Shown here in pieces: positions 45,962-53,597 of a DNA stretch of 64,000 nucleotides (the first letter of the stretch is position 1; the number at the start of each line of letters is the position of its first letter). The position numbers were made by a program, and so were the translations under genes. This DNA comes from Ochrobactrum sp. BTU1 (GTDB taxonomy: Bacteria > Pseudomonadota > Alphaproteobacteria > Rhizobiales > Rhizobiaceae): NCBI GenBank assembly GCA_018798825.1, contig CP076356.1, positions 248,001-312,000 of the forward strand, written 5' to 3'. The notes beneath the pieces are model-generated. The model worked only from the letters and a program-made list of their open reading frames with translations. It made no database searches and had not been told where the DNA came from.

Positions 45962-45978
45962 TTGGATACAATATACAA
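45962..45978. promoter_or_regulatory. Operator 1: TTGGATA-CAA-TATACAA
   Basis: Seven-base arms with one mismatch and a 3-base centre, 20 bases before the GntR/FCD start. It matches the second palindrome at 46076-46092, centre to centre 114 bases apart, so the pair brackets the divergent promoters. Likely target of the adjacent GntR/FCD regulator. Confidence 0.65.
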
Positions 45979-46075
45979 AAAATAGAGTCAACAATGAAAT
46001 ATGATGCCCTATATGATCGAAAATAGAAAAATAATTTCATTTATAGCGTTGACGACGGCATTATTTCCGTTCAAG

Positions 46076-46092
46076 TTGGATATTGTATCCAA
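46076..46092. promoter_or_regulatory. Operator 2: TTGGATA-TTG-TATCCAA
   Basis: Perfect 7-base arms with a 3-base centre, 36 bases before the cupin start. Paired with the site at 45962-45978. The size and spacing fit a GntR/FCD dimer site. A possible -35 element TTGACG lies at 46049-46054, so this site would sit over or just after the promoter core. Confidence 0.7.
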
Positions 46093-46127
46093 TATTGACG
46101 GGCAAAAGCTCGCATCGGGGAATTGAA

Positions 46128-46664
46128 ATGACCAATAAAGACACGCGGACAGTCGCAGGGGAGGGTCCTTGCGGAGATGTACTTATCGTCCAGCCGGGTT
46201 CTGCTGAAAGCTACTGGCAACCTGTGCCCGCCAATGGTTCTATCGATGTAATTTTCGCCCCTCATCGAGTTCCAATGGAGCATCCAATCGGTTTCGGGAC
46301 GCAGACAGTTCCTCCGGGTGGCTATGTACGTGAGCATGCTCACGATCAGAACGAAGAAGTCATCTTTGTCGTGTCAGGCAAAGGGCGTGCGGTGGTCGAT
46401 GGCGAGAGTCATGAAATGATTCCGGGGTCAGCCTTTTTTATCGGCAAAAATCGTCGCCACATGTTTATCAACGAAGGTGACACCGACATAGTTTGGACTT
46501 GGCTGATTGTGCCAAATGGATTGGAAGATTTCTTCCGCTTGATCGGGCGCGATCGGGTAGATGGTGAGCCAGTACCCGAGCCGTTCCCTCGACCTGAGAA
46601 TGTGCTGCAGATCGAGCGCGACACTGTTTTTGCGGCGCCGCCGCCGGATCCTTACAAAGTTTAA
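46128..46664 (+). CDS. Cupin-domain protein
   Basis: A 178-residue single-domain cupin, first gene of the catabolic operon. ATG 46128 (MTNKDTRTVAGEGPCGDVLI) has GGGGAA upstream; a frame starting further up would include operator sequence. The metal-binding cupin motif is seen as GGYVREHAHDQNEEVIFVVS, with two His and a Glu, then PGSAFFIGKNRRHMF for motif 2. Small cupins in catabolic operons may be isomerases, dioxygenases or substrate-sensing proteins. The reaction is unknown. Confidence 0.82.
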   Translation: MTNKDTRTVAGEGPCGDVLIVQPGSAESYWQPVPANGSIDVIFAPHRVPMEHPIGFGTQTVPPGGYVREHAHDQNEEVIFVVSGKGRAVVDGESHEMIPGSAFFIGKNRRHMFINEGDTDIVWTWLIVPNGLEDFFRLIGRDRVDGEPVPEPFPRPENVLQIERDTVFAAPPPDPYKV

Positions 46665-46761
46665 AATACGCCCCTGCCAGCAAGCGTTGCTGGCTTCTCC
46701 CAGAAGCTTGAAACGACCCCCAGATTTGTGGGCCGGCAGGCTAATTATATTCGAGGAAAAA

Positions 46762-47514
46762 ATGCGTCTGAAAGACAAAGTCGCCATTATTACCGGCGCT
46801 GGTGCAGGCATCGGCAAGGCTGCCGCTCATATTTTCGTTCGCGAAGGGGCTAAAGTCATTGTAGCCGATCGTGATGGGGAAAAGGCTGCGGCTGTTGCTG
46901 CGGAACTTGGCGATGCAGCTGTTGCATTCACCGTCGATGTTTCGCGCTCCGATGAAGTGAAGGCGATGATCAATAAGGCGGTCAGTACTTTCGGACGCCT
47001 CGATATTCTGGCCAATAATGCGGGTTACGGTATTCCGGGCACTGTCGTAAATACGGAAGAGGACGATTGGGATGCGCTGATGGCAGTTAATCTCAAGGGC
47101 GTTTATCTTTGCTGTAAGCACGCTATCCCGGTGATGGCGGCTCAAGGTGGTGGCACTATCGTTAATACTGCTTCCAATGTTGCGACTGTAGGTATCTTTG
47201 ATCGTGCAGCCTATGTTGCATCAAAGGGTGGTGTAGCGGCTCTTACCAAGGCTATGGCACTGGATCACGCGAAGGAAAAAATTCGCGTTAATTGTGTGGC
47301 GCCCGGTGTCACATGGTCGAGCTATTTCGAGAAAATGGTTGAAACAACGCCCGATCCTGATGGCTTCAAGAATGCATTGAAAGCACGTTCGCCAATCAAT
47401 CGCTGGGCAGAGCCGCAGGAAATCGCAAATTGCATTTTGTGGCTCGCATCAGATGAAGCATCCTTTGCGACAGGTGCAATGTTCACCGTCGATGGCGGCA
47501 TGTCGGCCTGGTAA
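46762..47514 (+). CDS. Short-chain dehydrogenase/reductase
   Basis: A 250-residue classical SDR. ATG 46762 follows CGAGGAAAA; longer frames run through the cupin gene. The cofactor motif TGAGAGIG (residues 12-19), NNAG, the catalytic Ser region NTASNVA and the YVASKGG motif (YxxxK) are intact. The acidic residue in VIVADRDGEK after the second strand indicates NAD rather than NADP. It would oxidise a hydroxyl group or reduce a ketone of a pathway intermediate. Confidence 0.88.
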   Translation: MRLKDKVAIITGAGAGIGKAAAHIFVREGAKVIVADRDGEKAAAVAAELGDAAVAFTVDVSRSDEVKAMINKAVSTFGRLDILANNAGYGIPGTVVNTEEDDWDALMAVNLKGVYLCCKHAIPVMAAQGGGTIVNTASNVATVGIFDRAAYVASKGGVAALTKAMALDHAKEKIRVNCVAPGVTWSSYFEKMVETTPDPDGFKNALKARSPINRWAEPQEIANCILWLASDEASFATGAMFTVDGGMSAW

Positions 47515-47518
47515 TCGC

Positions 47519-48331
47519 ATGACGATAGATACTCCCGTCCCCCATATTGCACTTCTTGGCTTCGGCGCCATCGGAAGGGATCTGTGCAGTAAGCTTCTGG
47601 CCTATAACTGTCAGATCACTGTGCTGCTGCGCGAAGGCGTAGAGGCACCGGATCAGCCACCCCGCAGGATCCGGTTTGTCAATGATGTGAATGCGTTGTT
47701 GGCTTCAGCACCTTCTGTTGTTGTCGAGGCCGCCGGACAGGATGCCTTGAAGGCATTCTGTCCGGTTTTTTTAAAGGCTGGCATTGATGTAATTGCTGCT
47801 TCGGTGGGGGGCATTGCTGATGCCGCTTTCAAATTAAGAGCAGCAGAACTAAGCGAGCAGAGTGGTGCTCAACTGATATTTTCGACAGGTGCGGTGGGTG
47901 GTCTGGATTATCTTGATGTCGTGACTCAAGCTGACGATCTCAGCGTAACTTACACGTCACGCAAGCCGGTCTCCGCTTGGCTCACTGAACTCAAAGAACT
48001 TGGGGTTGATCCCGAAAATATGCGCGAAGCGTTCGTACTTTATGAGGGCAATGCCATTCGTGCAGCAGAGCTTTATCCGCGTAATCTGAATGCGGGTCTC
48101 ACGATTGCGCTGGCCGCCGGTGTGGCGCGCACGGTTGTTAGAGTCGTGGCCGATCCGGCGGTTTCATTCAATACGCATGAGATCGAGGCGCGAAGTTCAT
48201 TTGGTGAAGCCTTTATGCGGTTCGCCAATCTGCCTTCGCCGGATAATCCCAAGACCTCAGCCATAACAGCTGCCAGCCTTTTAACCGAAGTCATACGTTA
48301 TTTTGCCGGGCGATTAATTCCGGCGCAGTGA
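47519..48331 (+). CDS. Aspartate-dehydrogenase-like protein (NadX family)
   Basis: A 270-residue NAD(P)-dependent amino-acid dehydrogenase. N-terminal Rossmann motif IALLGFGAIGRDLCSKLL, then VVVEAAGQDALKAF, AASVGGIAD, and the core FSTGAVGGLDYLDVVTQADD and YTSRKPVSAW. The C-terminal LYPRNLNAGLTIALAAGVAR and VVADPAVSFNTHEI match aspartate dehydrogenases, including the catalytic His in NTHEI. It starts 4 bases after the SDR stop. True NadX serves NAD synthesis beside nadA/nadC; here the neighbours are amino-acid catabolic genes, so it more likely deaminates (or aminates) an acidic pathway amino acid. Confidence 0.83.
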   Translation: MTIDTPVPHIALLGFGAIGRDLCSKLLAYNCQITVLLREGVEAPDQPPRRIRFVNDVNALLASAPSVVVEAAGQDALKAFCPVFLKAGIDVIAASVGGIADAAFKLRAAELSEQSGAQLIFSTGAVGGLDYLDVVTQADDLSVTYTSRKPVSAWLTELKELGVDPENMREAFVLYEGNAIRAAELYPRNLNAGLTIALAAGVARTVVRVVADPAVSFNTHEIEARSSFGEAFMRFANLPSPDNPKTSAITAASLLTEVIRYFAGRLIPAQ

Positions 48332-48347
48332 ATGGATGGAATGCCGA

Positions 48348-49574
48348 ATGAGCAATGTTCTCATTGCAGGTGCGGGAATAATAGGACTGAGCGCAGCGCG
48401 TGCTTTGTTGGCTGAGGGCCATAGTGTCACGATTGTTGATCGCGACCCGGCAGGTGACAAGGCATCCTTTGGTAATGCCGGCGGACTTGGTGTCACCGAG
48501 ATTGTGCCAGCAAGCGTACCGGGACTTGTCTGGAAAGTACCAGGTTGGTTGTGTGATCCGCTCGGTCCACTGTCAGTGCGTCCTGCACATTTCCCGAAGC
48601 TTGTCCCATGGCTTGCGCGCTTTATGCATAGCAGCTCACAATCGGAAATGTTGCGTATTACCAAGGCTCTCGCAGCACTAACTGCGCCGGTTTATGATGA
48701 TTATATGCCGTTGTTGGAGGAGCTGAAACTAACCCATGAGCTCCACCAGGTTGGCGCATTGTGGGTCTATGAGACAGAAGCAGCCTTCAAAGCAGACGCG
48801 TTTGATCGCGACCTCAGGCGCAGTTACGGCATTGTCTTCGATGAGCTGGATGGTTATGAGGCACGCAGGCTTGAGCCAGCTCTTGGAAAAGCTGTCGTTC
48901 GCGCTGCAATGACGCCGCAGTGGTCTCATTTTGATGATCCTAAACGTGTCGTGGATCGTCTGCGTGAATTTGTTGTTGCTCAGGGCGTAAAGCTTGTAAG
49001 CGGCGAAGCTGTAGCCATTGAAAGCAAGCAATTGCGTTTGGCAACTGGTAAGGCAGTCGACTTTGATCAGTTGATTATTGCGACAGGCGCGTGGTCAGCA
49101 CGTCTTGCAAAGTCGATAGGTGATCGCGTGCTGCTTGAAAGCGAACGCGGCTATAACATCACGATACCTAATTCTGGCGTATCGCTTACGCGTGAAGTGA
49201 TTTTCGCCGAACGCAAATTCGTGGCCACACCGATGGATATGGGATTGCGTATCGGAGGCGCTGCCGAGTTTGCAGGGCTTGAAACTGCGCCCAATTATGC
49301 ACGCAGCAATGCTCTCGCAAAGCTTGCGCGTATTTATCTTCCCGATCTAAAATCGGAGGAGGGAACGCGCTGGATGGGACATCGTCCGACAACGCCGGAT
49401 AGCCTGCCCGTGATCGGACGCTCGCCACATCGCGACGACGTTATCCATGCCTATGGTCATAGCCACGGAGGTCTGACACTCGGACCAACCACAGCTCGCC
49501 TGATTGCAGACCTCGTTGCTCGTAGACAATCTGCCATTGATCTCTCACCTTTTTCCGTCAGCCGCTTTTCCTGA
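48348..49574 (+). CDS. FAD-dependent D-amino-acid dehydrogenase (DadA/D-hydroxyproline dehydrogenase-like)
   Basis: A 408-residue DAO-family flavoenzyme. The FAD-binding motif is MSNVLIAGAGIIGLSAARAL, followed by DRDPAGDKASFGNAGGLGVT and the C-terminal DAO block WMGHRPTTPDSLPVIGRSPH and GHSHGGLTLGPTTARLIADL. Adjacent to a 4-hydroxyproline-epimerase-like gene, it most likely oxidises cis-4-hydroxy-D-proline or a related D-imino acid to the pyrroline carboxylate and passes electrons to the respiratory chain. Generic DadA activity is the alternative. ATG 48348 lies 16 bases after the preceding stop. Confidence 0.85.
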   Translation: MSNVLIAGAGIIGLSAARALLAEGHSVTIVDRDPAGDKASFGNAGGLGVTEIVPASVPGLVWKVPGWLCDPLGPLSVRPAHFPKLVPWLARFMHSSSQSEMLRITKALAALTAPVYDDYMPLLEELKLTHELHQVGALWVYETEAAFKADAFDRDLRRSYGIVFDELDGYEARRLEPALGKAVVRAAMTPQWSHFDDPKRVVDRLREFVVAQGVKLVSGEAVAIESKQLRLATGKAVDFDQLIIATGAWSARLAKSIGDRVLLESERGYNITIPNSGVSLTREVIFAERKFVATPMDMGLRIGGAAEFAGLETAPNYARSNALAKLARIYLPDLKSEEGTRWMGHRPTTPDSLPVIGRSPHRDDVIHAYGHSHGGLTLGPTTARLIADLVARRQSAIDLSPFSVSRFS

Positions 49575-49587
49575 CCTGGAGCGTATT

Positions 49588-50589
49588 ATGAATCCGCATA
49601 CTTTTATCTGTGTCGATGCTCATACTTGCGGCAACCCCGTTCGGGTTGTTTCTGGTGGGGCACCGATTTTGCCGAATGTCAGCATGGCGGAAAAGCGTCA
49701 GCTTTTTTTGCGTGATCATGATTGGGTGCGTCAGGCACTGATGTTTGAACCCCGTGGTCATGATGTGATGTCTGGATCGGTTCTCTATCCGCCATCCCGC
49801 GACGATTGCGACCTCGGGGTACTGTTTATCGAAGTATCCGGTTGTCTGCCAATGTGCGGACACGGCACGATCGGCACTGTCACAGTTGCACTTGAACAGG
49901 GTTTTGTCGTTCCAAAGACCGAAGGAAAACTCGCACTCGAAGTTCCGGCTGGTCGCGTGGAGGTCGAGTACAAGCGCAACGGCCGGTTCGTTGACGAAGT
50001 CCGCATATACAATGTGCCCGCCTATCTCCATGCCAGCGAAGCGAAGATCGACGTTCCGGGCATGGGCGAGCTTGTGGTCGATGTTTCCTATGGTGGAAAT
50101 TTTTATGCCATCATTGAACCGCAGAAGAACTGGGCCGGCCTTGATAATATGAGTGCTGACGATATTCTCAAAATCAGTCCGCTGATCCGCACGCTGGTAC
50201 AGGAAGCTGTGGCGCCGATCCATCCTGAAGATGACCGAATTGCTGGCGTCAGCCATGTTATGTGGGCTGACAAGGGAAAACATCCTCAAGCTGATGCCCG
50301 CAACGCTGTTTTCTATGGCGATAAGGCTATCGATCGTTCGCCCTGCGGAACGGGTACATCGGCCCGCATGGCGCAGCGCGTCGCTAAAGGATTGCTGCAC
50401 GTTGGCGAAACGTTCGTACATGAATCGATCATTGGTACACTGTTCCATGGTCGGGTGGAGAGTGCCACGGAAGTTGGCGGTCGGCCTGCCATTCGGCCGA
50501 GCATTGGTGGTTGGGCGCGTGTCACAGGCTATAATACGATCCTTGTGGACGAGCGCGATCCGCTTGCCTTTGGCTTCCAGGTAAAGTGA
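49588..50589 (+). CDS. 4-hydroxyproline 2-epimerase (proline racemase family, Cys/Cys)
   Basis: A 333-residue cytoplasmic cofactor-independent epimerase. ATG 49588 has GGAGCG upstream. Both catalytic cysteines are present: Cys90 in CLPMCGHGTIGTVTVA and Cys253 in DRSPCGTGTSARMAQ. The N-terminus FICVDAHTCGNPVRVVSGG and block LMFEPRGHDVMSG correspond closely to the Brucella protein characterised as hydroxyproline epimerase/PrpA. It inverts C2 of trans-4-hydroxy-L-proline to the D-form, the first step of bacterial hydroxyproline breakdown, and the D-imino acid dehydrogenase precedes it. Confidence 0.87.
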   Translation: MNPHTFICVDAHTCGNPVRVVSGGAPILPNVSMAEKRQLFLRDHDWVRQALMFEPRGHDVMSGSVLYPPSRDDCDLGVLFIEVSGCLPMCGHGTIGTVTVALEQGFVVPKTEGKLALEVPAGRVEVEYKRNGRFVDEVRIYNVPAYLHASEAKIDVPGMGELVVDVSYGGNFYAIIEPQKNWAGLDNMSADDILKISPLIRTLVQEAVAPIHPEDDRIAGVSHVMWADKGKHPQADARNAVFYGDKAIDRSPCGTGTSARMAQRVAKGLLHVGETFVHESIIGTLFHGRVESATEVGGRPAIRPSIGGWARVTGYNTILVDERDPLAFGFQVK

Positions 50590-50596
50590 GGCGATC

Positions 50597-50911
50597 ATGA
50601 TCCTCGAAGAACGCGACTATCATATCGTTCCGGGTCGCATGGCGGAATTCATTGCGACATATGAAAAGCTTGGCCTTGAAATCCAGACAGAAATCCTCGG
50701 CGGCTTCGTAGGACATTTCGTCTGCGATATTGGCGAACTGAACCATGTTGTAGCGCTGTGGCGCTATGAAAACATTGCCGAACGCGAGGAAAAGCGCGCG
50801 CGCATGCTCGTTCATCCAGGATGGCAAGCCTATCTCGAAGCGATCAAGGGCATGATTGAACGTCAGACTATCCGCATTCTTAAGCCAACTGCAATTTCAC
50901 CAATGGTGTAG
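50597..50911 (+). CDS. NIPSNAP-family protein
   Basis: A 104-residue small protein of the dimeric alpha/beta-barrel NIPSNAP family: MILEERDYHIVPGRMAEFIA at the start, then LGGFVGHFVCDIGELNHVVA and LWRYENIAEREEKRARMLVH. The fold is typical of small monooxygenase-like or ligand-binding proteins. It is placed 7 bases after the epimerase and 2 bases before the B12-binding gene, so it is translationally linked to both. The specific role is unknown; such proteins recur beside amino-acid catabolic operons. Confidence 0.85.
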   Translation: MILEERDYHIVPGRMAEFIATYEKLGLEIQTEILGGFVGHFVCDIGELNHVVALWRYENIAEREEKRARMLVHPGWQAYLEAIKGMIERQTIRILKPTAISPMV

Positions 50912-50913
50912 CC

Positions 50914-52698
50914 ATGAAATCCGTTCTGCCTGCCCTTGCTGATCTTGTTCCTGAGCGCATGAAGCCGGGAACTGATCTTATAGCTGAAGGTAGACAGCTT
51001 TCTCGCGACTGGCGGGTTGGTAGAAATGCCTTTCTCGACGCGAATAATGTTACCTGCGAGGCGGAATATAAACGACGCAAGGCCTCCGAAGGCCGCATGA
51101 TGCAACATGCGCATATAGGCTTTCGTAGCGTTGAGCGGACTGTTGAAGCGATTGGCGAAGTGCACGGCACCTGTGCCAGTCGCAGCGTGACGGTCGATCG
51201 TTTCGGTATTACGCTTGACTGGTCAATGGGTTACCCGGTTGCACTGCGCAAAGATCGACCCAAGGGAACAGGCATTGTTCTAAACGGGCCTGAGGACTTT
51301 GCACGCATCACCAATGCCGCACCGGCGGCTGCGCATTTTGGCGACTTCATGCTCGGATTACCCGGTGCTATCGAGAACACCAAGGGTGCGCTTGCCGCAG
51401 GGGCTACTGCCATTGGTAATCTGGGGCAATATTTCACCTTCCGCTTGCCCTATTGGGATGATGATGTTGCAACGACTGAAGCTGCTGTCACAGCGCTTGG
51501 TTTGATCGCGGCTCAAGATGAGGAGGTGCTCGTTCACTCCAATCTGGACGACGGTTTTGCAGGGCTATTTTCAGATATGAGTTCGGCGCTTGGCATGGTG
51601 CTGATCGAGCGGCATATCGTTGAAAACCTGATCGGCGGGCGCATGTCGCATTGCTTCGGTCACCATTACACAGCACCACTCGTGCGAATGGCATTCCATA
51701 AGGCTTTGGCGACATTCAGCGATGCACCGGGCACTATGCTATTCGGCAATACGGTGAGTTATAAATCAACCTCGGCAGGTAATTTTGCCAGTCTTGCAAG
51801 CTATTTGCAGGCTGATATCTGGGCCTTGGCGCGCATTCATACAGGACATGCAATCAACCCTGTACCTGTGACCGAAAATCAGCGCATACCCGATGTTGAT
51901 GAAATCATTGATGCACAGACTTTTGCCACCCGCATGGCAGAACACGCGATCCCAACAGCCAGTCTGATCGACCTAGCACAGGTGGATAAAGCTGCTGATG
52001 GTCTGATCGAAGCCGGGCAGCGTTTTAGTCAGAATGTTCTGTCCGGTCTTGAAGAAGCGGGCGTCAATATCAATGACGCGGCAGCGCTTATGCTTGCCTT
52101 GCGTCGTATCGGGCCGAAACGGTTGGAAAGCCTCTATGGCGCGGGCCGCGAAGATGCAACTGCCTGGGGTGGTCGTCGCTCGGTCATGTTGGCTGAGTGG
52201 GTCGAGGAGCTTGAAGAAAGTGCACATGGATGGGTTGAACGCATTCCGGAGCCTGCACGTATAGACATTGCTGAAAGTGGTTTGCGAGGATGCATCGCCT
52301 CATCGGACGTGCATGAGCATGGCAAGAACCTGATCGAGCGCATTCTTGGCATGAGTTCCGTCGGTATCATTGACGGAGGCACCTCTGCGGACCCGGAAGC
52401 GGTCGTTGCCACAGCCCTTGCCGAAAAAGCCGATATCATCGCTATATCGACGTATAACGGCATCGCATTGCGCTATGCTCGTGATGTGCTGGCAGCTCTC
52501 AAAGAGGCTGGTTCCAATATGCCCGTTCTGATTGGTGGAAAGCTCAATGAGATCCCTGAAGACTCAAATTCGGGGCTTCCGGTAGACGTTAAAGCCGATA
52601 TTGAGGCGATTGGTGCTTTGCCTTGCGAAACGCCCGAAACGATGACGAAGTTTATCGAGAATTTCATTAAAAACACAAATAAGGGAACAAAAGCATGA
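50914..52698 (+). CDS. Cobalamin-binding protein with large N-terminal catalytic-type region (putative B12-dependent isomerase)
   Basis: A 594-residue cytoplasmic protein. The C-terminal domain (about residues 455-590) is a B12-binding Rossmann domain: SSDVHEHGKNLIERI gives the DxHxxG motif (Asp465, His467, Gly470), with ISTYNGI in the SxL position and the glycine pair in LIGGKL. His467 would be the lower cobalt ligand. The N-terminal 440 residues have alternating helix/strand character with conserved-looking blocks (QHAHIGFRSVERTVEAIGE, FGHHYTAPLVRMAFH, GHAINPVPVTENQRIP) and distantly recall glutamate-mutase-type barrels; this is tentative. It is fused in one chain, lies between NIPSNAP and a DapA-like gene with ATGA overlap, and has no recognised homologue in standard hydroxyproline pathways. 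A corrinoid methyltransferase is the alternative. Confidence 0.7.
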   Translation: MKSVLPALADLVPERMKPGTDLIAEGRQLSRDWRVGRNAFLDANNVTCEAEYKRRKASEGRMMQHAHIGFRSVERTVEAIGEVHGTCASRSVTVDRFGITLDWSMGYPVALRKDRPKGTGIVLNGPEDFARITNAAPAAAHFGDFMLGLPGAIENTKGALAAGATAIGNLGQYFTFRLPYWDDDVATTEAAVTALGLIAAQDEEVLVHSNLDDGFAGLFSDMSSALGMVLIERHIVENLIGGRMSHCFGHHYTAPLVRMAFHKALATFSDAPGTMLFGNTVSYKSTSAGNFASLASYLQADIWALARIHTGHAINPVPVTENQRIPDVDEIIDAQTFATRMAEHAIPTASLIDLAQVDKAADGLIEAGQRFSQNVLSGLEEAGVNINDAAALMLALRRIGPKRLESLYGAGREDATAWGGRRSVMLAEWVEELEESAHGWVERIPEPARIDIAESGLRGCIASSDVHEHGKNLIERILGMSSVGIIDGGTSADPEAVVATALAEKADIIAISTYNGIALRYARDVLAALKEAGSNMPVLIGGKLNEIPEDSNSGLPVDVKADIEAIGALPCETPETMTKFIENFIKNTNKGTKA

Positions 52699-53594
52699 CA
52701 CGTTGGACAGGTGTATTTCCGGCCGTTACCACAAAGCTCAAGCAAGACGGTGCGCTTGATCTCGATGCCACTGCTGCTTCGATAGAGCGGTTGATCACCA
52801 ATGGCGTTTCCGGCGTCATTGTACTGCCAATGCTTGGTGAAAATGCCTCGCTGAGGGCCGAAGAACGTGATCAGGTTATTCTGGCAGCAAAAGAAGTTGT
52901 CGCTGATCGCGTGCCGCTGCTCTCTGGCCTCGCTCAGATCTCGACGGCCGATGCGGGAGCTGCTGCTCGTCACTATGAAAAGCTTGGCGCTCAGGGTCTG
53001 ATGGCGTTCCCATCGCTTGCCTATAAGACCGACCCGCGAGAGACCGTGGCCTGGTACAAATCGCTTGCTGCAAGCAGCGGTTTGCCGATCATGATCTACA
53101 ATAATCCCATTGCTTACGGTGTGGATGTGACACCAGAAATACTCAAACAATTGGAGGAGACCCCCTCGATTGTTTGCATCAAGGAAGAGTGTGGCGACAT
53201 TCGTCGTGTGACCGATCTTTACAATGCATGTGGCGAGCGTTTCTCGGTGTTCTGTGGCGTGGATGACCTGATTGTTGAAAGTCTGGCATTGGGCGTCACT
53301 GGCTGGGTTTCGGGTATGACCAATGTCTGGCCTGCCGAATGTGTAAAACTGTTCAACCTTGCTTGGTCTGGGGACTTCGAAGAAGCACGCAAGCTATATC
53401 GTTTGCTGACGCCGTCTTTCCATCTCGATACGCATGTGAAGCTGGTTCAGTATATTAAACTTGCTGAAAAGCTGGTCTATGGCGCACCCGAATGGGTGCG
53501 TGAGCCGCGTCTTCCTTTGGTGGGAGACGAGCGCGTGCATGTTGAAACTGTCGTGAATGACGCCATCGCCAAGCTCGCCTCCTTGAAGGATTAA
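52695..53594 (+). CDS. DapA-family lyase/deaminase (possible pyrroline-hydroxycarboxylate deaminase)
   Basis: A 299-residue class-I aldolase-fold protein. Key blocks: TGVFPAVTTKLKQDGALDLD, PMLGENASL at the carboxylate-binding loop, the catalytic Tyr in MIYNNPIAYGV and the Schiff-base Lys in IVCIKEECGDIRRV. In hydroxyproline catabolism a DapA-family enzyme (HypD/LhpC) deaminates 1-pyrroline-4-hydroxy-2-carboxylate to 2-ketoglutarate semialdehyde, and the end HVKLVQYIKLAEKL followed by VREPRLPL is of that type. Alternatives are a pyruvate-forming aldolase acting on the product of the preceding B12 protein. The gene overlaps the B12 gene by four bases. Confidence 0.8.
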   Translation: MTRWTGVFPAVTTKLKQDGALDLDATAASIERLITNGVSGVIVLPMLGENASLRAEERDQVILAAKEVVADRVPLLSGLAQISTADAGAAARHYEKLGAQGLMAFPSLAYKTDPRETVAWYKSLAASSGLPIMIYNNPIAYGVDVTPEILKQLEETPSIVCIKEECGDIRRVTDLYNACGERFSVFCGVDDLIVESLALGVTGWVSGMTNVWPAECVKLFNLAWSGDFEEARKLYRLLTPSFHLDTHVKLVQYIKLAEKLVYGAPEWVREPRLPLVGDERVHVETVVNDAIAKLASLKD

Positions 53595-53597
53595 GCC

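Noticed and set aside
49558..50598. 346-codon minus frame over the hydroxyproline-epimerase gene
   Set aside because: Antisense shadow; the plus strand carries the complete epimerase with catalytic residues.
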